From the NCBI RefSeq assembly GCF_013201545.1, contig NZ_CP053746.1, positions 2,011,001 through 2,075,000 on the forward strand: a stretch of 64,000 nt of DNA. The letters are read 5' to 3'. The position numbers and the translations under genes are program-made. This document shows, piece by piece, positions 18,680 to 28,442 of this stretch (within the stretch, counting starts at the first letter, position 1; each line of letters begins with the position of its first letter). Source of the stretch: Pseudomonas graminis. GTDB taxonomy: Bacteria; Pseudomonadota; Gammaproteobacteria; Pseudomonadales; Pseudomonadaceae. The notes below the pieces were generated by a model that did not search any database, was not told where the DNA came from, and saw nothing but the letters and a program-made list of their open reading frames with translations.

Positions 18680-18900
18680 GAGATGAAGCTCCTGAATCCA
18701 ATGGGGGAGGCAGCGACGCAGCGCCCGGCGATAGCCGCACAGCGCCGACCTGATGCCGCAAGTTTAGAAGAGAAAAGGCGAGGACTGGTTCCGAGGGGCA
18801 TAGATTTATCCATCGGGCGTGCCGCTCCACCAGACAAACAGCCTCACGGTATGAACCAAATTCAGACTAAAATCGGTTTTTTGGCAGGGGAGTCGGACAG

Positions 18901-19173
18901 ATGAAATTCTCATCGCAAGTCAAACCGATCAGTTATTTGAAAAGTCACACTGCGGAAATCGTAAAAAACATCTCAGAAAGCAGGGAGCCTATGCTGATCA
19001 CCCAAAATGGTGAGGCAAAGCTTGTGGTGATGGACGTCAAGTCCTACGAAGAGCAAATGGAAACTTTCGCACTGCTGAAAATATTGGCGTTAGGAAGCAG
19101 GGAAATCGAGAAGGGCGAGTATGAAAGCGTTGAAGATGTTTTTGATGAGCTAGAAAGGATTGGCAAGGAATGA
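18901..19173 (+). CDS. Antitoxin, Phd/YefM family
   Basis: A 90-residue protein with the Phd/YefM N-terminal DNA-binding pattern (VKPISYLKSHTAEIVKNI, then PMLITQNGEAKLVVMDV) and an acidic C-terminal tail that would wrap the toxin. The gene has AGGGGAG about 10 bases upstream and ends in a 4-base ATGA overlap with the toxin gene. It is expected to neutralise the toxin and autorepress the pair. Base composition is visibly more A/T-rich than its neighbours, suggesting acquisition by transfer. Confidence 0.9.
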   Translation: MKFSSQVKPISYLKSHTAEIVKNISESREPMLITQNGEAKLVVMDVKSYEEQMETFALLKILALGSREIEKGEYESVEDVFDELERIGKE

Positions 19174-19502
19174 GTTTGAAGGTCGTCATTCTCAACTCCG
19201 CAAAGCAGGATTTGAAAGAGCTCCGCAGTTATGTATTGGCCAGATTCTCTGACTCAGTATGGTCAGATACCTCGATGCAGCTAAAGAAAGCGATGCAGCT
19301 GCTGGCCGTTGCCCCATACGCAGGGGCCGTCCCTGAAGAAATCGAGATGCTGAACCTGAATGAATATCGCCAGGTTGTGTCCGGTAAAAACCGCATTATT
19401 TATGAGATCAGGCAGGAGCTTGTATTTATTCACGCAATAATTGATGTGCGCCGAGATATGGTCTCGCAGCTGACGAAGCGCCTGCTACACATCAGTCATT
19501 AA
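19170..19502 (+). CDS. Toxin, RelE/ParE family
   Basis: A 110-residue RelE/ParE-fold protein with the family features LNSAKQDLKELRSYV near the N-terminus, an NLNEYRQVVSGKNRIIYEI core and IHAIIDVRRD near the end. Whether it cleaves mRNA (RelE) or poisons gyrase (ParE) cannot be told from sequence; the IIDVRRD ending fits ParE-like members at least as well. It overlaps the antitoxin gene by 4 bases. The gene is A/T-rich relative to the window. Confidence 0.9.
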   Translation: MSLKVVILNSAKQDLKELRSYVLARFSDSVWSDTSMQLKKAMQLLAVAPYAGAVPEEIEMLNLNEYRQVVSGKNRIIYEIRQELVFIHAIIDVRRDMVSQLTKRLLHISH

Positions 19503-19586
19503 CGTTTTATCGCGGTTCTTTGGTCATGGCTGTTGCGAGATCTGGAATTCAGACTGCGAAATGACATAAATCCGCCAACAAGGGTG

Positions 19587-19607
19587 ATGGCCGCCAAAGG
19601 CGGCCAT
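19587..19607 (-). terminator. Hairpin at the 3' end of fbp
   Basis: ATGGCCGCC-AAA-GGCGGCCAT is a perfect 9-base-pair stem, starting 8 bases beyond the fbp stop codon on the minus strand. The following CACCCTTGTT is only a weak U-tract. It may end fbp transcription. Confidence 0.5.
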
Positions 19608-19615
19608 TCAGAACC

Positions 19616-20626
19616 TTATTCCTTGTGATACGCCGTTGCGCGTTCCACTTCTTCTTTCGAACCCAGGAAGACAGCGACACGCTGGTGCAGGCCTTCGGGC
19701 TGGATGTCGAGGATGCGCTGATGGCCGTCGGTCGACGCGCCGCCGGCTTGCTCAACCAGGAACGACATCGGGTTGGCTTCGTACATCAGGCGCAGCTTGC
19801 CCGGCTTGGAAGGTTCGCGGGAATCGCGCGGGTACATGAACAGGCCGCCACGGGTCAGGATGCGGTGGACGTCGGCGACCATCGCCGCGACCCAGCGCAT
19901 GTTGTAGTTCTTCTTCAGCGGGCCGTCTTCGCCGGCCAGCAGCTCTTCGACGTAGCGCTTGACCGGGGCTTCCCAGTGACGCTGATTGGACATGTTGACG
20001 GCGAATTCCTGAGTGGACTCCGGGATCTGGATGTCTTCGTGGCTGAGGACGAAGCTGCCCATTTCGCGGTCCAGGGTGAAGCCTTTGACGCCGTCACCCA
20101 GGGTCAGCACCAACATGGTCTGCGGGCCGTAGATGGCGTAACCGGCGGCGACTTGCTGGGTGCCTGGCTGCAGAAATGCCTTCTCGTTCAGTGCTTCGTT
20201 CTGGCTCAGGTACTCGTTCGGGCAACGCAGCACCGAGAAGATCGTGCCGACCGGGGCGTTGATGTCGATGTTGGACGAACCGTCCAGTGGGTCGAACACA
20301 AGCAGGTAAGCGCCTTTCGGGTATTTGCCGGGGATCTGGTAGGCGTTGTCCATTTCTTCGGACGCCATGCCGGCCAGGTGACCGCCCCATTCGTTGGCTT
20401 CGAGCAGAATCTCGTTGGACATCACGTCCAGTTTCTTCTGCACTTCACCCTGCACGTTTTCGGTGCCCATGCTGCCGAGTACGCCGCCCAGGGCGCCTTT
20501 GGATACCGCGTGGCTGATCTCCTTGCACGCACGCGCCACCACTTCAATCAGAAAGCGCAGATCGGCAGGGGTGTTGTTGGTGCGGGTCTGCTCGATCAGA
20601 TAACGACTCAAGGTAACGCGGGACAT
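19616..20626 (-). CDS. fbp: Fructose-1,6-bisphosphatase, class I
   Basis: Gluconeogenic enzyme hydrolysing fructose 1,6-bisphosphate to fructose 6-phosphate, 336 residues. The metal-binding motif [12 protein letters not shown] (residues about 110-121) and ASEEMDN are typical of class I, as is GGLFMYPRD. The ATG at 20626 has CGGAG upstream and gives [14 protein letters not shown]. Pseudomonads lack phosphofructokinase, so this enzyme runs unopposed in hexose synthesis from organic acids and amino acids such as those derived from histidine. It is transcribed alone. Confidence 0.97.
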   Translation of the reverse strand: MSRVTLSRYLIEQTRTNNTPADLRFLIEVVARACKEISHAVSKGALGGVLGSMGTENVQGEVQKKLDVMSNEILLEANEWGGHLAGMASEEMDNAYQIPGKYPKGAYLLVFDPLDGSSNIDINAPVGTIFSVLRCPNEYLSQNEALNEKAFLQPGTQQVAAGYAIYGPQTMLVLTLGDGVKGFTLDREMGSFVLSHEDIQIPESTQEFAVNMSNQRHWEAPVKRYVEELLAGEDGPLKKNYNMRWVAAMVADVHRILTRGGLFMYPRDSREPSKPGKLRLMYEANPMSFLVEQAGGASTDGHQRILDIQPEGLHQRVAVFLGSKEEVERATAYHKE

Positions 20627-20993
20627 GGAGAGCTCCGAAATGGGGGATAAAAACGCGCACAGTCTAGCGTGAGCGGAGATTTAATACTGCCTGTCAGACC
20701 GGTTAGGTAGTGATTCAGTTCACGGGCTACATCCTAGTGGGACCGGCTTTAGCCGGGAAGAGGCCAGTGTGAACACCACAAATCTTGCAGCGTGACGACC
20801 GACGCCTTCCCGGCTGAAGCCGGTCCCACAAGGGATCGCCATACCCAGTCGCATCGGTTGTACGTTAAGCGTAACGCGATCGGGGTGACGAATTGGCTTG
20901 CATCGTCTGCAATTTTTTCGATCCCGGATCGATTCAGCGTCATCACCCCGACACCTATTCTTTGGCGCCTGAGCAGGCGCGTTGTTTTGCGCG
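20627..20993. other. Non-coding gap between fbp and the DUF3999 gene
   Basis: This 367-base stretch holds the fbp promoter region, a REPIN at 20734-20832 and, near 20971-20986, a short GC-rich palindrome GCGCCTGAGCAGGCGC just past the DUF3999 stop. The palindrome lacks a U-tract on the minus strand. No convincing gene is seen. Confidence 0.6.
20734..20832. repeat. REPIN of the second family (GGACCGGCTTTAGCC type)
   Basis: Left arm GTGGGACCGGCTTTAGCCGG and right arm CCGGCTGAAGCCGGTCCCAC form an inverted pair about 100 bases long overall. The arm sequence differs from the GAGCTTGCTCGCGA family and matches the element at 34752, so two REP families coexist in the window. Confidence 0.85.
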
Positions 20994-22391
20994 TTATTTG
21001 CTACGAGACCCGCGCAGCGTGCCAAGCGCCATCCATGCCAGAAAAACCACCCCGATTATCAGCACGGCCCACAGACCGATGCGCTTCAGGTCAGGCATGG
21101 CCTCCACGGGCGCAGCCGCAGCAACTGGCGCGACCGGTGTGGAGGCCATGGACGCGCTGCCAAGTGCTGCCAGCTTCTCGGGGCTGACGCCGGGAATCAG
21201 CGTCGCCAGCGGCAGCGCCGCGCTTTTCACCTTGGCATTGCCAACTGCCAGGCTGTAAGGCGGCGCGCCCCGTCCGAGAAACACCAGTTGTGTGGCGCGC
21301 ACGGCAAAACTCAGCGCTGGCGCGTCCTTGCCCAGGCCGCCGCCACGGTCATCGACCTCAAGTTTCAGCTGCTGCACGACATTGCCGGGCAGCTCCATTT
21401 CGTCCTGCACAACGTCCTGACCGTTCTGGCTGAGCCGATAAAGCAGGCCGTTGTCGATCATCTGCCATGGCGCGTTGCTGTCACTACGCCCATACAGCGT
21501 GGCGGGCGCGAGGCTGTTGGGCTGCGCAATGTTGATCCGCATGCGTTCCAGTGGCAGAGCCACCGGCAGTTGCCACACATACACGCCAGGTTTTTCGACG
21601 CGACCATTGATGGCCGGTGACCAGCTCAACGGCAGCACGCCGGGTTGCGTGCTGATCAGTTGCACGGCGTTCAGCGTCGGCGCGGACAGTGGCGATTTCC
21701 ACAGCAGACGCAGATAGCGAGCGCTGCGTCCCGGCAGATTGACGACGCGCTGCTCAACCAGCTCTTCAGCAAATGACAGCCTCGCCACCTGACCCTCGCC
21801 CCAGCGCTGCCAATGCTGGAGGTCGTCGCTGGCCTCGATGCTGAACCGCTGAAAACCGTCGCGCTCGCTGCTCCAGTCCAGAATCAGTTGATCCAGCGGC
21901 GCGTCGATCGCGCTGGTGTCGAGCAGCCAGCCGCGCAGAATCTCTTCGCCCGCCTCAATCTCGCCCTGGGGCTGAACCTCCACCAGCGTGCCGTTGGGCG
22001 TGCGTTCGACGCGGATTTTCGGCTCGGCGTCTTTGGCGCCATCGCTGTTGTAGAGCGGGAACCACTTCACCGACACCGGACTGGCGTCGGCCGCACGCTG
22101 GGGCGGGCTTTGGGTGATTGCGTAGGGTTGGGCCTGGCCGTCTGCATTGAAAACACGCACGTCGTTGAGAGTGCTTTGGCGCGCGTTCAACTGCACGCCG
22201 AGGGGCAATTCCAGCCGATACCAAGGCCCTTCACCGGTGACGGTCAGCGGCGCATGGGTGGTGAAATCATCCGGCAGATCCTCGGCCTGACTGAGCGTTG
22301 CCGCGCACAGTAGCGAGCCCAGCAACGGGGTGAGCAGGGCGGCCTTGACGATGAACTGACGACTCAACTGAACACTCCTTACGCGCTTCAT
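20994..22391 (-). CDS. DUF3999 family envelope protein
   Basis: A 465-residue protein with an N-terminal signal peptide (LLTPLLGSLLCAATLSQA, cleavage before EDLPDDF), a large periplasmic part rich in beta strands, and one C-terminal membrane segment (IGLWAVLIIGVVFLAWMALG) followed by a short basic tail. Function is unknown. The ATG at 22391 overlaps the stop of the DUF2339 gene by 4 bases; a TTG at 22367 with AAGGAG 7 bases upstream is an alternative that gives a more compact signal peptide. The two genes are usually paired in pseudomonads, suggesting one envelope complex. Confidence 0.88.
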   Translation of the reverse strand: MKRVRSVQLSRQFIVKAALLTPLLGSLLCAATLSQAEDLPDDFTTHAPLTVTGEGPWYRLELPLGVQLNARQSTLNDVRVFNADGQAQPYAITQSPPQRAADASPVSVKWFPLYNSDGAKDAEPKIRVERTPNGTLVEVQPQGEIEAGEEILRGWLLDTSAIDAPLDQLILDWSSERDGFQRFSIEASDDLQHWQRWGEGQVARLSFAEELVEQRVVNLPGRSARYLRLLWKSPLSAPTLNAVQLISTQPGVLPLSWSPAINGRVEKPGVYVWQLPVALPLERMRINIAQPNSLAPATLYGRSDSNAPWQMIDNGLLYRLSQNGQDVVQDEMELPGNVVQQLKLEVDDRGGGLGKDAPALSFAVRATQLVFLGRGAPPYSLAVGNAKVKSAALPLATLIPGVSPEKLAALGSASMASTPVAPVAAAAPVEAMPDLKRIGLWAVLIIGVVFLAWMALGTLRGSRSK

Positions 22392-25243
22392 TTCGATGCC
22401 CTGTCCGCAACATCCGCATCGGTCAAACCCTTGTCTCGGGCCGGATGCCGGGGCGGCAGGGGGGCGAAATATCCCACCACCAGCAACAGAACGCCAACGC
22501 CGATAAAGGAAATGATTCGCTCCAGACCGCCACGATTGCTCAGCTCGACGAAGAACAGTTTGGCGACGACGACCCCGATCAACGCGGCGCCGGCAATCCA
22601 CAGGTCCCGGCGGGCGCGCAGGTGGCCGCCGATCATCAGTGCCAGGGCCATCAGCGTCCAGACGATGGAAAGCCCGGCCTGCACACGCATCGATTCGAAC
22701 AGCGCGTCGGGGTACCAGGCCACGCCGAGCCAGTGATGGGCCGTGCGCAGGACCATGGCAGTGATCAGTGCAAACAGCGATGCGCCGGCAATGACCAGCG
22801 CCGTTTTCTGAGCACGCCCCTCGCTGACGCCCAATTGCGGGAGGTGCTGGCGGGTCCAGCTGACGATGCCGGTCAGCGTGATCAGCAAGCCCAGTTCCAG
22901 CGGGTTCAGCAGCGGAAGATAGGGCAGGGGATCGGCAGCGCCTTCGCTGAACCCGTTTGCCAGCCAGAACCAGCCGAGCATCAATGCCGCCAGCGGCGCG
23001 GCAGCCCAGACACGGTACTCGCGCGGGTACGCGTTGACCGGCCAGCGCCATGTGCGAGATGCGGTCATCGCCAGTAAGTACAGGCTCGGCAGCAACGCCC
23101 AGCCTAGCCAGCGCCAGGCGTTATAAGACTCCGACAGCACCAGCAATCCATAACGAAGCTGCAACGAAAGCACGCCGATGATCAGCCAGCAGCCGATGAC
23201 GTGGGCCGTACTACGCAAGCGCGGAAGCAGCGTGTTGTCGAGCCGCTTCAAGGACCACAGGTGAGTCGCAAACACCGCGATCCAGCCCAGCCAGCCCCAA
23301 TCGGCGGCAGGGTTGTAGTAGGAACTGAAACTCATCAGCGCCAGCAACACCCCGCTCATCGGCGTCAGCAGCGTGGACAGCTGAGCAATTCCGGTCCAGG
23401 TCAGGCGCAGTGCTGCCATGGTCCATAGCCCAGCGCTAACGGCGCCCAGCACCAGCAACGTCGAGAACACGTTCGGGCCTGCTACGTAGTCAGTCATGAT
23501 GAACAGCGCTACGGACCACCAAAGCGTTCCCCACATCAGCAACGCAGGTTGCAATACACGCTTGCTTAGCGACAGACGTAAAGTCCCGATGCGCTCCACG
23601 GAGAACGCGCTGACCAGACCAGCGAGTGCGATGATCAAGGGGGTCCAGAAATCCCCCTGATTGAACGTCGGCACATACCAGCGACCGACCACGCCCAGGA
23701 ACGCGACCCCGGCGCCCAGTTGCAGCAGCAAGCCAAAACCCCGCGCCAGCAAGCGGTTCTGGCGCATGCCGAGCCAGAACACGGCCGCGCCTTCGACGGC
23801 CCAGGCCACCGTCGTCCATTGCGCGCTCAGGCCAAGGGGAATCGCCAGGGTGCCGAACACAACGCCCAGTGACAGGCACGTTTCGACCAGCAGCAATGCC
23901 CGACCCGGTGCGCGCCCGGTCAGAAGCCGAGCGATGCCCATGTACAGCAAGCCAAGCGCCAGTGCGCTCAACGCAGCGCCGAATTCAATGTGTCGAACGA
24001 GGGCGTATTGCAGGCCGAAACCGACGATAGGCGTGCCGAACAACAGGCTGCCATCGACGTAGTGGGTCTGGCGTGCGGACCAGCGCAGGGTGGCTTCCCG
24101 GCTGTCGTCGTCGGGCCCGGCGGCGTGTTCTTGCAGCTTGCGTCGGGCGAACAACAGGCCGATGGCCAGGTACATCAGGAAGAACAGAATCAGGAACGGC
24201 TCGGTACTCCAGAACAGCTCGGGCGTGTAAGCGTCCATGCCCCAGGCGAAACCGATCCCGAACGTGCCGATGAAGCCGATCAGGTTAAGCGGACGCCAGG
24301 CCTTGAACCACGCGATGGCGAAGATGCCTGCGTTGAGCAGGGCGAAATAACTGAACAGCGCGACGTGGCTGCCCTCGCCGGAGGACGTCAGCAGCGGTGC
24401 GGCAAATCCACCCAGCGCCGCGACGCAGGCGAGGGCCAGGGAATTTTGCGTGACGGCAAGGATGGCCGAAAACACGGTGACCGCGACCAGCAGACTGAAC
24501 GCCATCCCCGGCGCCAGCAGGGTGTGGACTTTCATGGCGGCGAACACGGTCAGGTACAGCACCGCGACGCCGGTCCCCTGCAGCATTAGCGCGAAGGATT
24601 CATTGCGTTGCCGTAGCCACCAACCCAGACCCAGCAGCGCCAACGCTGCCAAAGCGACGCCGGCATAGCGGGCCTCGATCGGAACGACCATGCCCTCGGT
24701 GGCGTAGCGCAGCAGAAACGCCAGACCGAGAAACAGCAACACCACGCCGACCCGGAGCACGGTGTTGCCACCCAGCAGCCAGTTCTGGGCGCGGAGCAAG
24801 GCGCTGTCGAACAGATTGGGCTGGGCGGAAGCGGGCGCAGAAGCGGGCTCATAACTCGGGGCTGCAGGGGCTGGCGGCTGCTGAGGCCGACGCCATTCCG
24901 AATCGCTGACATCCGAGGCCGCGGGCTCGAGGTCCGGAAGGTCCCACAGCAGTTCCGGGCCGTCGTCTGCGATGGGCTGAACATTCAACGGCGCCGACAC
25001 GGGCGCATCCGGCAATTGTGCGGCGGCGGAGTCCAACTGGCTGAGGCGTTGCTGGACGGCGTTGAGATCCAGCCGGGTCTTGGCAAGTTCGGCTTTCTGC
25101 GCGGCCGTTTCGCGTGACAACGCAGTCAGCCGGAGGCTCAAGCCCGCGGCCAGGCCGACAACCGCACCGACAGCACCGCCCAACAGCGACTCATCGAGAA
25201 GCGCCCCGATTACCAGACCGGCCAGCAGAAGAATCCATTGCAC
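22388..25243 (-). CDS. DUF2339 multi-pass membrane protein
   Basis: A 951-residue integral membrane protein. After one N-terminal hydrophobic segment comes a coiled coil (about residues 40-75, rich in Leu/Glu/Gln heptads), a Pro/Ala-rich linker to about residue 155, and then some 20 or more hydrophobic helices to near the end. The start is a GTG with GGGAGG 8 bases upstream. DUF2339 proteins have no settled function; the topology suggests a transporter or a scaffold with a cytoplasmic coiled-coil module. It is co-translated with the DUF3999 gene. Confidence 0.88.
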   Translation of the reverse strand: MQWILLLAGLVIGALLDESLLGGAVGAVVGLAAGLSLRLTALSRETAAQKAELAKTRLDLNAVQQRLSQLDSAAAQLPDAPVSAPLNVQPIADDGPELLWDLPDLEPAASDVSDSEWRRPQQPPAPAAPSYEPASAPASAQPNLFDSALLRAQNWLLGGNTVLRVGVVLLFLGLAFLLRYATEGMVVPIEARYAGVALAALALLGLGWWLRQRNESFALMLQGTGVAVLYLTVFAAMKVHTLLAPGMAFSLLVAVTVFSAILAVTQNSLALACVAALGGFAAPLLTSSGEGSHVALFSYFALLNAGIFAIAWFKAWRPLNLIGFIGTFGIGFAWGMDAYTPELFWSTEPFLILFFLMYLAIGLLFARRKLQEHAAGPDDDSREATLRWSARQTHYVDGSLLFGTPIVGFGLQYALVRHIEFGAALSALALGLLYMGIARLLTGRAPGRALLLVETCLSLGVVFGTLAIPLGLSAQWTTVAWAVEGAAVFWLGMRQNRLLARGFGLLLQLGAGVAFLGVVGRWYVPTFNQGDFWTPLIIALAGLVSAFSVERIGTLRLSLSKRVLQPALLMWGTLWWSVALFIMTDYVAGPNVFSTLLVLGAVSAGLWTMAALRLTWTGIAQLSTLLTPMSGVLLALMSFSSYYNPAADWGWLGWIAVFATHLWSLKRLDNTLLPRLRSTAHVIGCWLIIGVLSLQLRYGLLVLSESYNAWRWLGWALLPSLYLLAMTASRTWRWPVNAYPREYRVWAAAPLAALMLGWFWLANGFSEGAADPLPYLPLLNPLELGLLITLTGIVSWTRQHLPQLGVSEGRAQKTALVIAGASLFALITAMVLRTAHHWLGVAWYPDALFESMRVQAGLSIVWTLMALALMIGGHLRARRDLWIAGAALIGVVVAKLFFVELSNRGGLERIISFIGVGVLLLVVGYFAPLPPRHPARDKGLTDADVADRASK

Positions 25244-25410
25244 GCGACGACCTCCCTTTTCGGCCGATTAACGGCGATGGCGAAAAGTATATCGGGCGTC
25301 AGGAAAGGGGAAACATTTTGTGTCGGGGAGGGGGGCAGTGGACAACATGCAAATGAGAACTGTGGAGTGAGATCTGGATGGACTCGGGATCTCGGCCACG
25401 CTGGTGAACT

Positions 25411-25503
25411 TGTGGGAGTGAGCTTGCTCACGAAAAGGTCGGTACATCCGCCAGATCATCAGCGGCTGAACTGCCTTATTCGCGAGCAAGCTCGCTCCCA
25501 CAG
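25411..25503. repeat. REPIN downstream of glgP
   Basis: Left arm TGTGGGAGTGAGCTTGCTCA and right arm CGCGAGCAAGCTCGCTCCCA form an inverted pair of the main REP family. The arms differ at a few positions, as expected from independent decay. Confidence 0.87.
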
Positions 25504-25540
25504 GATTTGTACTTGCTGCGAGAGCGAGCGGTCACATGAA

Positions 25541-25568
25541 GGTGATCGTCTCCGCTGAGGCGATCACC
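25541..25568 (-). terminator. Hairpin at the 3' end of glgP
   Basis: GGTGATCG and CGATCACC enclose a 12-base loop, beginning 10 bases beyond the glgP stop codon on the minus strand. No clear U-tract follows, so termination strength is uncertain. Confidence 0.4.
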
Positions 25569-25578
25569 CTACGCGTCC

Positions 25579-28062
25579 TTAATCCAGCGCGTTCCAGATT
25601 TCGGTCGCGTACTCGCGGATGGTCCGGTCCGAGGAGAACCAGCCCATGCGTGCGGTGTTGAGCACCGCAGAGCGCCACCACTCTTTCGAATCGTGCCAGC
25701 GCGCTTCGACCTTCGCCTGGGCGTGCCAGTACGACTCGAAGTCAGCGCAGACGAAGAAGCGGTCGTAGTTGATCAACTGATCGATCAACCCGGCATAGCG
25801 ATACGGATCATCCGGTGAGAACACCCCGCCCCGAATCGCTTGCAGCACGTCATTCAAACGCCCGGACGCGGCGATGTCCTGATGCGCGTTGAACTCACCG
25901 GCATGTTTGCGCGCTTCGACTTCCTGCGCGGTCATGCCGAAGATGAACATGTGCTCCAGGCCGACCTGCTCGCTCATCTCCACGTTGGCGCCGTCGAGTG
26001 TGCCGATGGTCAGTGCGCCGTTGAGGCCGAACTTCATGTTGCTGGTGCCGGACGCTTCCAGACCCGCCGTGGAAATCTGCTCCGAGAGATCCGCCGCCGG
26101 AATGATGCTTTCCGCCAGGCTGACGTTGTAGTTGGGCATGAACACCACTTTCAAACGGCCGCGCAACGTCGGGTCGTTGTTGACCGTGCGTGCGATGTCG
26201 TTGGTCAGCTTGATGATCAGCTTGGCGGAGTGATAACTGGCCGCCGCCTTGCCGCCGAAGATCTTCACGCGCGGCACCCAATCAGTGCTCGGGTCGGCAC
26301 GCATGGCCTGATACAGCGCCACGGTGTGGAACAGGTTCAGCAGCTGACGCTTGTATTCGTGGATGCGTTTGACCTGTACGTCGAACATCGCCTCAGGATT
26401 GATCACGATGCCCATGCGGTCCTGAATGATCGTGGCCAGGGCCTGTTTGCTCTGCAGGCGTTGAGCAGCGAATTCCTGCTGGAATCGTGCGTCGTCGGCC
26501 AGCGGCTCCAGTTTCAGCAGCGCGGTCTCGTGGTTGTCGAGCACTTGCTCGCCCAACTCGTTGACCAGCATAGACGTCAGTTGCGGGTTGGACTGGAACA
26601 GCCAGCGGCGGAAGGTGATGCCGTTGGTTTTGTTGTTGATGCGGTCCGGGTGCAGCTTGTGCAGATGGGCGAAAACGGTTTTGCGCATCAGTTGCGTGTG
26701 CAGCGCGGACACGCCGTTCACGCTGTGGGAACCGAGAAACGCAAGGTTGCCCATGCGCACGCGACGGCCGTTGTCTTCCTCGATCAGCGAGACGGCGCGC
26801 AGCAGGTCGAACAGTGCAGGGTCGTCTTTGAAGTCCTGGCGAACCTTGTCGATGTGCTGGGCGTTGATCATGTAAATGATCTGCATGTGGCGCGGCAACA
26901 TGCGCTCCATCAGGCCGACGGACCAGGTTTCCAGCGCTTCAGGCAGCAGCGTGTGGTTGGTGTACGCCAGGGTGCCGACGGTGATGCGCCAGGCCTCGTC
27001 CCATTCCACGTCATGCAGGTCGATCAGAACGCGCATCAGCTCCGCCACGGCGATCGACGGGTGCGTGTCGTTCATCTGGATGGCCACGTGTTCCGGCAGG
27101 CTGCTGATGCTGTAGCCCATGTTCTTGTGGCGGCGCAGCAAATCCTGCAGCGACGCCGAAACGAAGAAGAATTCCTGGCGCAGGCGCAGTTCCTGGCCGG
27201 CTTCGGTACTGTCGTTCGGGTAAAGCACGCGAGAGATACTTTCTGCCCGCACCACTTCCGCCACCGCACCCACGTGGTCACCGGCGTTGAAGCGTTCCAG
27301 GTGCAGGTCTTCCACCGCACGGGCACGCCACAGGCGCAGCGTGTTGACCGCTTTGCCACGCCAGCCTACGACCGGGGTGTCGTAAGCAATCGCGCGGACG
27401 GTTTCACCTGCGGTCCAGACCTGGCGGGTTTCGCCCGAGGCATCCAGAACCGGCGCGCCGGCTGCATCCAGCAGAGGCTGCACGCTGCCGCCGAAACCGA
27501 TCTGGTAAATCACTTCCGGACGTTCGAATTCCCACGGGTTACCGAAGTCTAGCCAGTTTTCGGTCTGCTCCTGCTGCCAGCCATCGACGATGGCCTGACG
27601 GAAGAGACCGTGTTCGTAACGAATGCCATAGCCGTGACCGGCAATCCCAAGGGTCGACATACTTTCCATGAAGCACGCGGCCAGACGACCGAGGCCGCCG
27701 TTGCCCAATGCAGCATCAGGCTCCAGCGAGCGAATCTGCTCCAGGTCGACGTTCAGGCCCTTCAACGCTTCCCGCGCGGTTTCGAGAATGCCCAGGTTGC
27801 TCAGGCTGTCGAACATCAGGCGGCCGATCAAGAACTCGAGTGAGAGGTAATAGACGCGCTTCTTTTCCTGCCGGTAGACGTAGCGCGTGTGGTTCATCCA
27901 GCGCTCGGCCATTTTGTCGCGCGTCGCCAGGGCGATTGCCATGAACCAGTCATGATCGAAGGCATGGTCGGGGTCTTTACCGACGGCATACTCGAGTTTG
28001 TTCAGCACAGCTTCTCGGAAGGCTGCCACTTCAGCGTCACGAACGTTGGGTTCCGGAGACAT
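25579..28062 (-). CDS. glgP: Glycogen/maltodextrin phosphorylase
   Basis: Phosphorolysis of alpha-1,4-glucans to glucose 1-phosphate, with pyridoxal phosphate as cofactor. The 827-residue product has the family segments LGNGGLGRLAACF near residue 125, NDTHPSIAVAELMR, KTNGITFRRWL and the PLP region EASGTSNMKFGLNGALTIGTLDGANVEM. The ATG at 28062 has GAGG upstream. No other glycogen genes lie nearby, so it is a single-gene unit separated from the divergent pip gene by 380 bases. Confidence 0.96.
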   Translation of the reverse strand: MSPEPNVRDAEVAAFREAVLNKLEYAVGKDPDHAFDHDWFMAIALATRDKMAERWMNHTRYVYRQEKKRVYYLSLEFLIGRLMFDSLSNLGILETAREALKGLNVDLEQIRSLEPDAALGNGGLGRLAACFMESMSTLGIAGHGYGIRYEHGLFRQAIVDGWQQEQTENWLDFGNPWEFERPEVIYQIGFGGSVQPLLDAAGAPVLDASGETRQVWTAGETVRAIAYDTPVVGWRGKAVNTLRLWRARAVEDLHLERFNAGDHVGAVAEVVRAESISRVLYPNDSTEAGQELRLRQEFFFVSASLQDLLRRHKNMGYSISSLPEHVAIQMNDTHPSIAVAELMRVLIDLHDVEWDEAWRITVGTLAYTNHTLLPEALETWSVGLMERMLPRHMQIIYMINAQHIDKVRQDFKDDPALFDLLRAVSLIEEDNGRRVRMGNLAFLGSHSVNGVSALHTQLMRKTVFAHLHKLHPDRINNKTNGITFRRWLFQSNPQLTSMLVNELGEQVLDNHETALLKLEPLADDARFQQEFAAQRLQSKQALATIIQDRMGIVINPEAMFDVQVKRIHEYKRQLLNLFHTVALYQAMRADPSTDWVPRVKIFGGKAAASYHSAKLIIKLTNDIARTVNNDPTLRGRLKVVFMPNYNVSLAESIIPAADLSEQISTAGLEASGTSNMKFGLNGALTIGTLDGANVEMSEQVGLEHMFIFGMTAQEVEARKHAGEFNAHQDIAASGRLNDVLQAIRGGVFSPDDPYRYAGLIDQLINYDRFFVCADFESYWHAQAKVEARWHDSKEWWRSAVLNTARMGWFSSDRTIREYATEIWNALD

Positions 28063-28442
28063 CGGGTACGACCTCAAGTTGGTTTGACGATTAAATGGGT
28101 GGGTTGACTGTAGGGCGTGTCATTGGTTATTTCCTCCCGATCGGATGAAAAATACGCAGTTGCACGACCCTCGGTTCGACTCGAACAAGCTACCTTCGGT
28201 TCGCCGTCATTGCACATCGGCGACGAATCTCTGGCGCTTTCCCCAGATGTGAAGACGGCTTGCATTGATCGTTCCACTCTTGCTGATGCGCCAGCTGGTG
28301 CAGGGCAAAGTTGGGCCCATGCGCACGAAACAGGCGACAACAGTTGGCCCGAATCAGGCAAGCATGTTCATTCGCCGATTCGGGTTTATGATGCCCCACG
28401 GCAGATAGATCGCAGCCCCTGAACCGGACTTTTGGAGCACCT
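28063..28442. other. Divergent promoter region between glgP and pip
   Basis: A 380-base stretch between divergent genes. A TATGAT at 28387-28392 is a possible -10 for pip, with a poor -35. The only open frame of note (28117-28422, GTG start) has no usable ribosome-binding site and no recognisable domain. No RNA gene is recognised. Confidence 0.5.

Larger units (their letters stand above)
25244..25578. other. Non-coding gap between glgP and the DUF2339 gene
   Basis: This 335-base stretch holds the 3' end hairpin of glgP (25541-25568), a REPIN (25411-25503) and the upstream region of the DUF2339 gene. No gene is supported. Confidence 0.6.

Noticed and set aside
20971..20986. GCGCCTGAGCAGGCGC palindrome past the DUF3999 gene as terminator
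   Set aside because: The T-rich tract follows on the plus strand, while the gene to be terminated is on the minus strand.
25840..27552. 570-codon open frame opposite glgP
   Set aside because: Shadow of the glycogen phosphorylase reading frame; composition is dominated by residues expected from reversed codons.
28117..28422. 101-codon GTG-start frame between glgP and pip
   Set aside because: No properly spaced ribosome-binding site, no domain, and it occupies a divergent promoter region; kept as non-coding.
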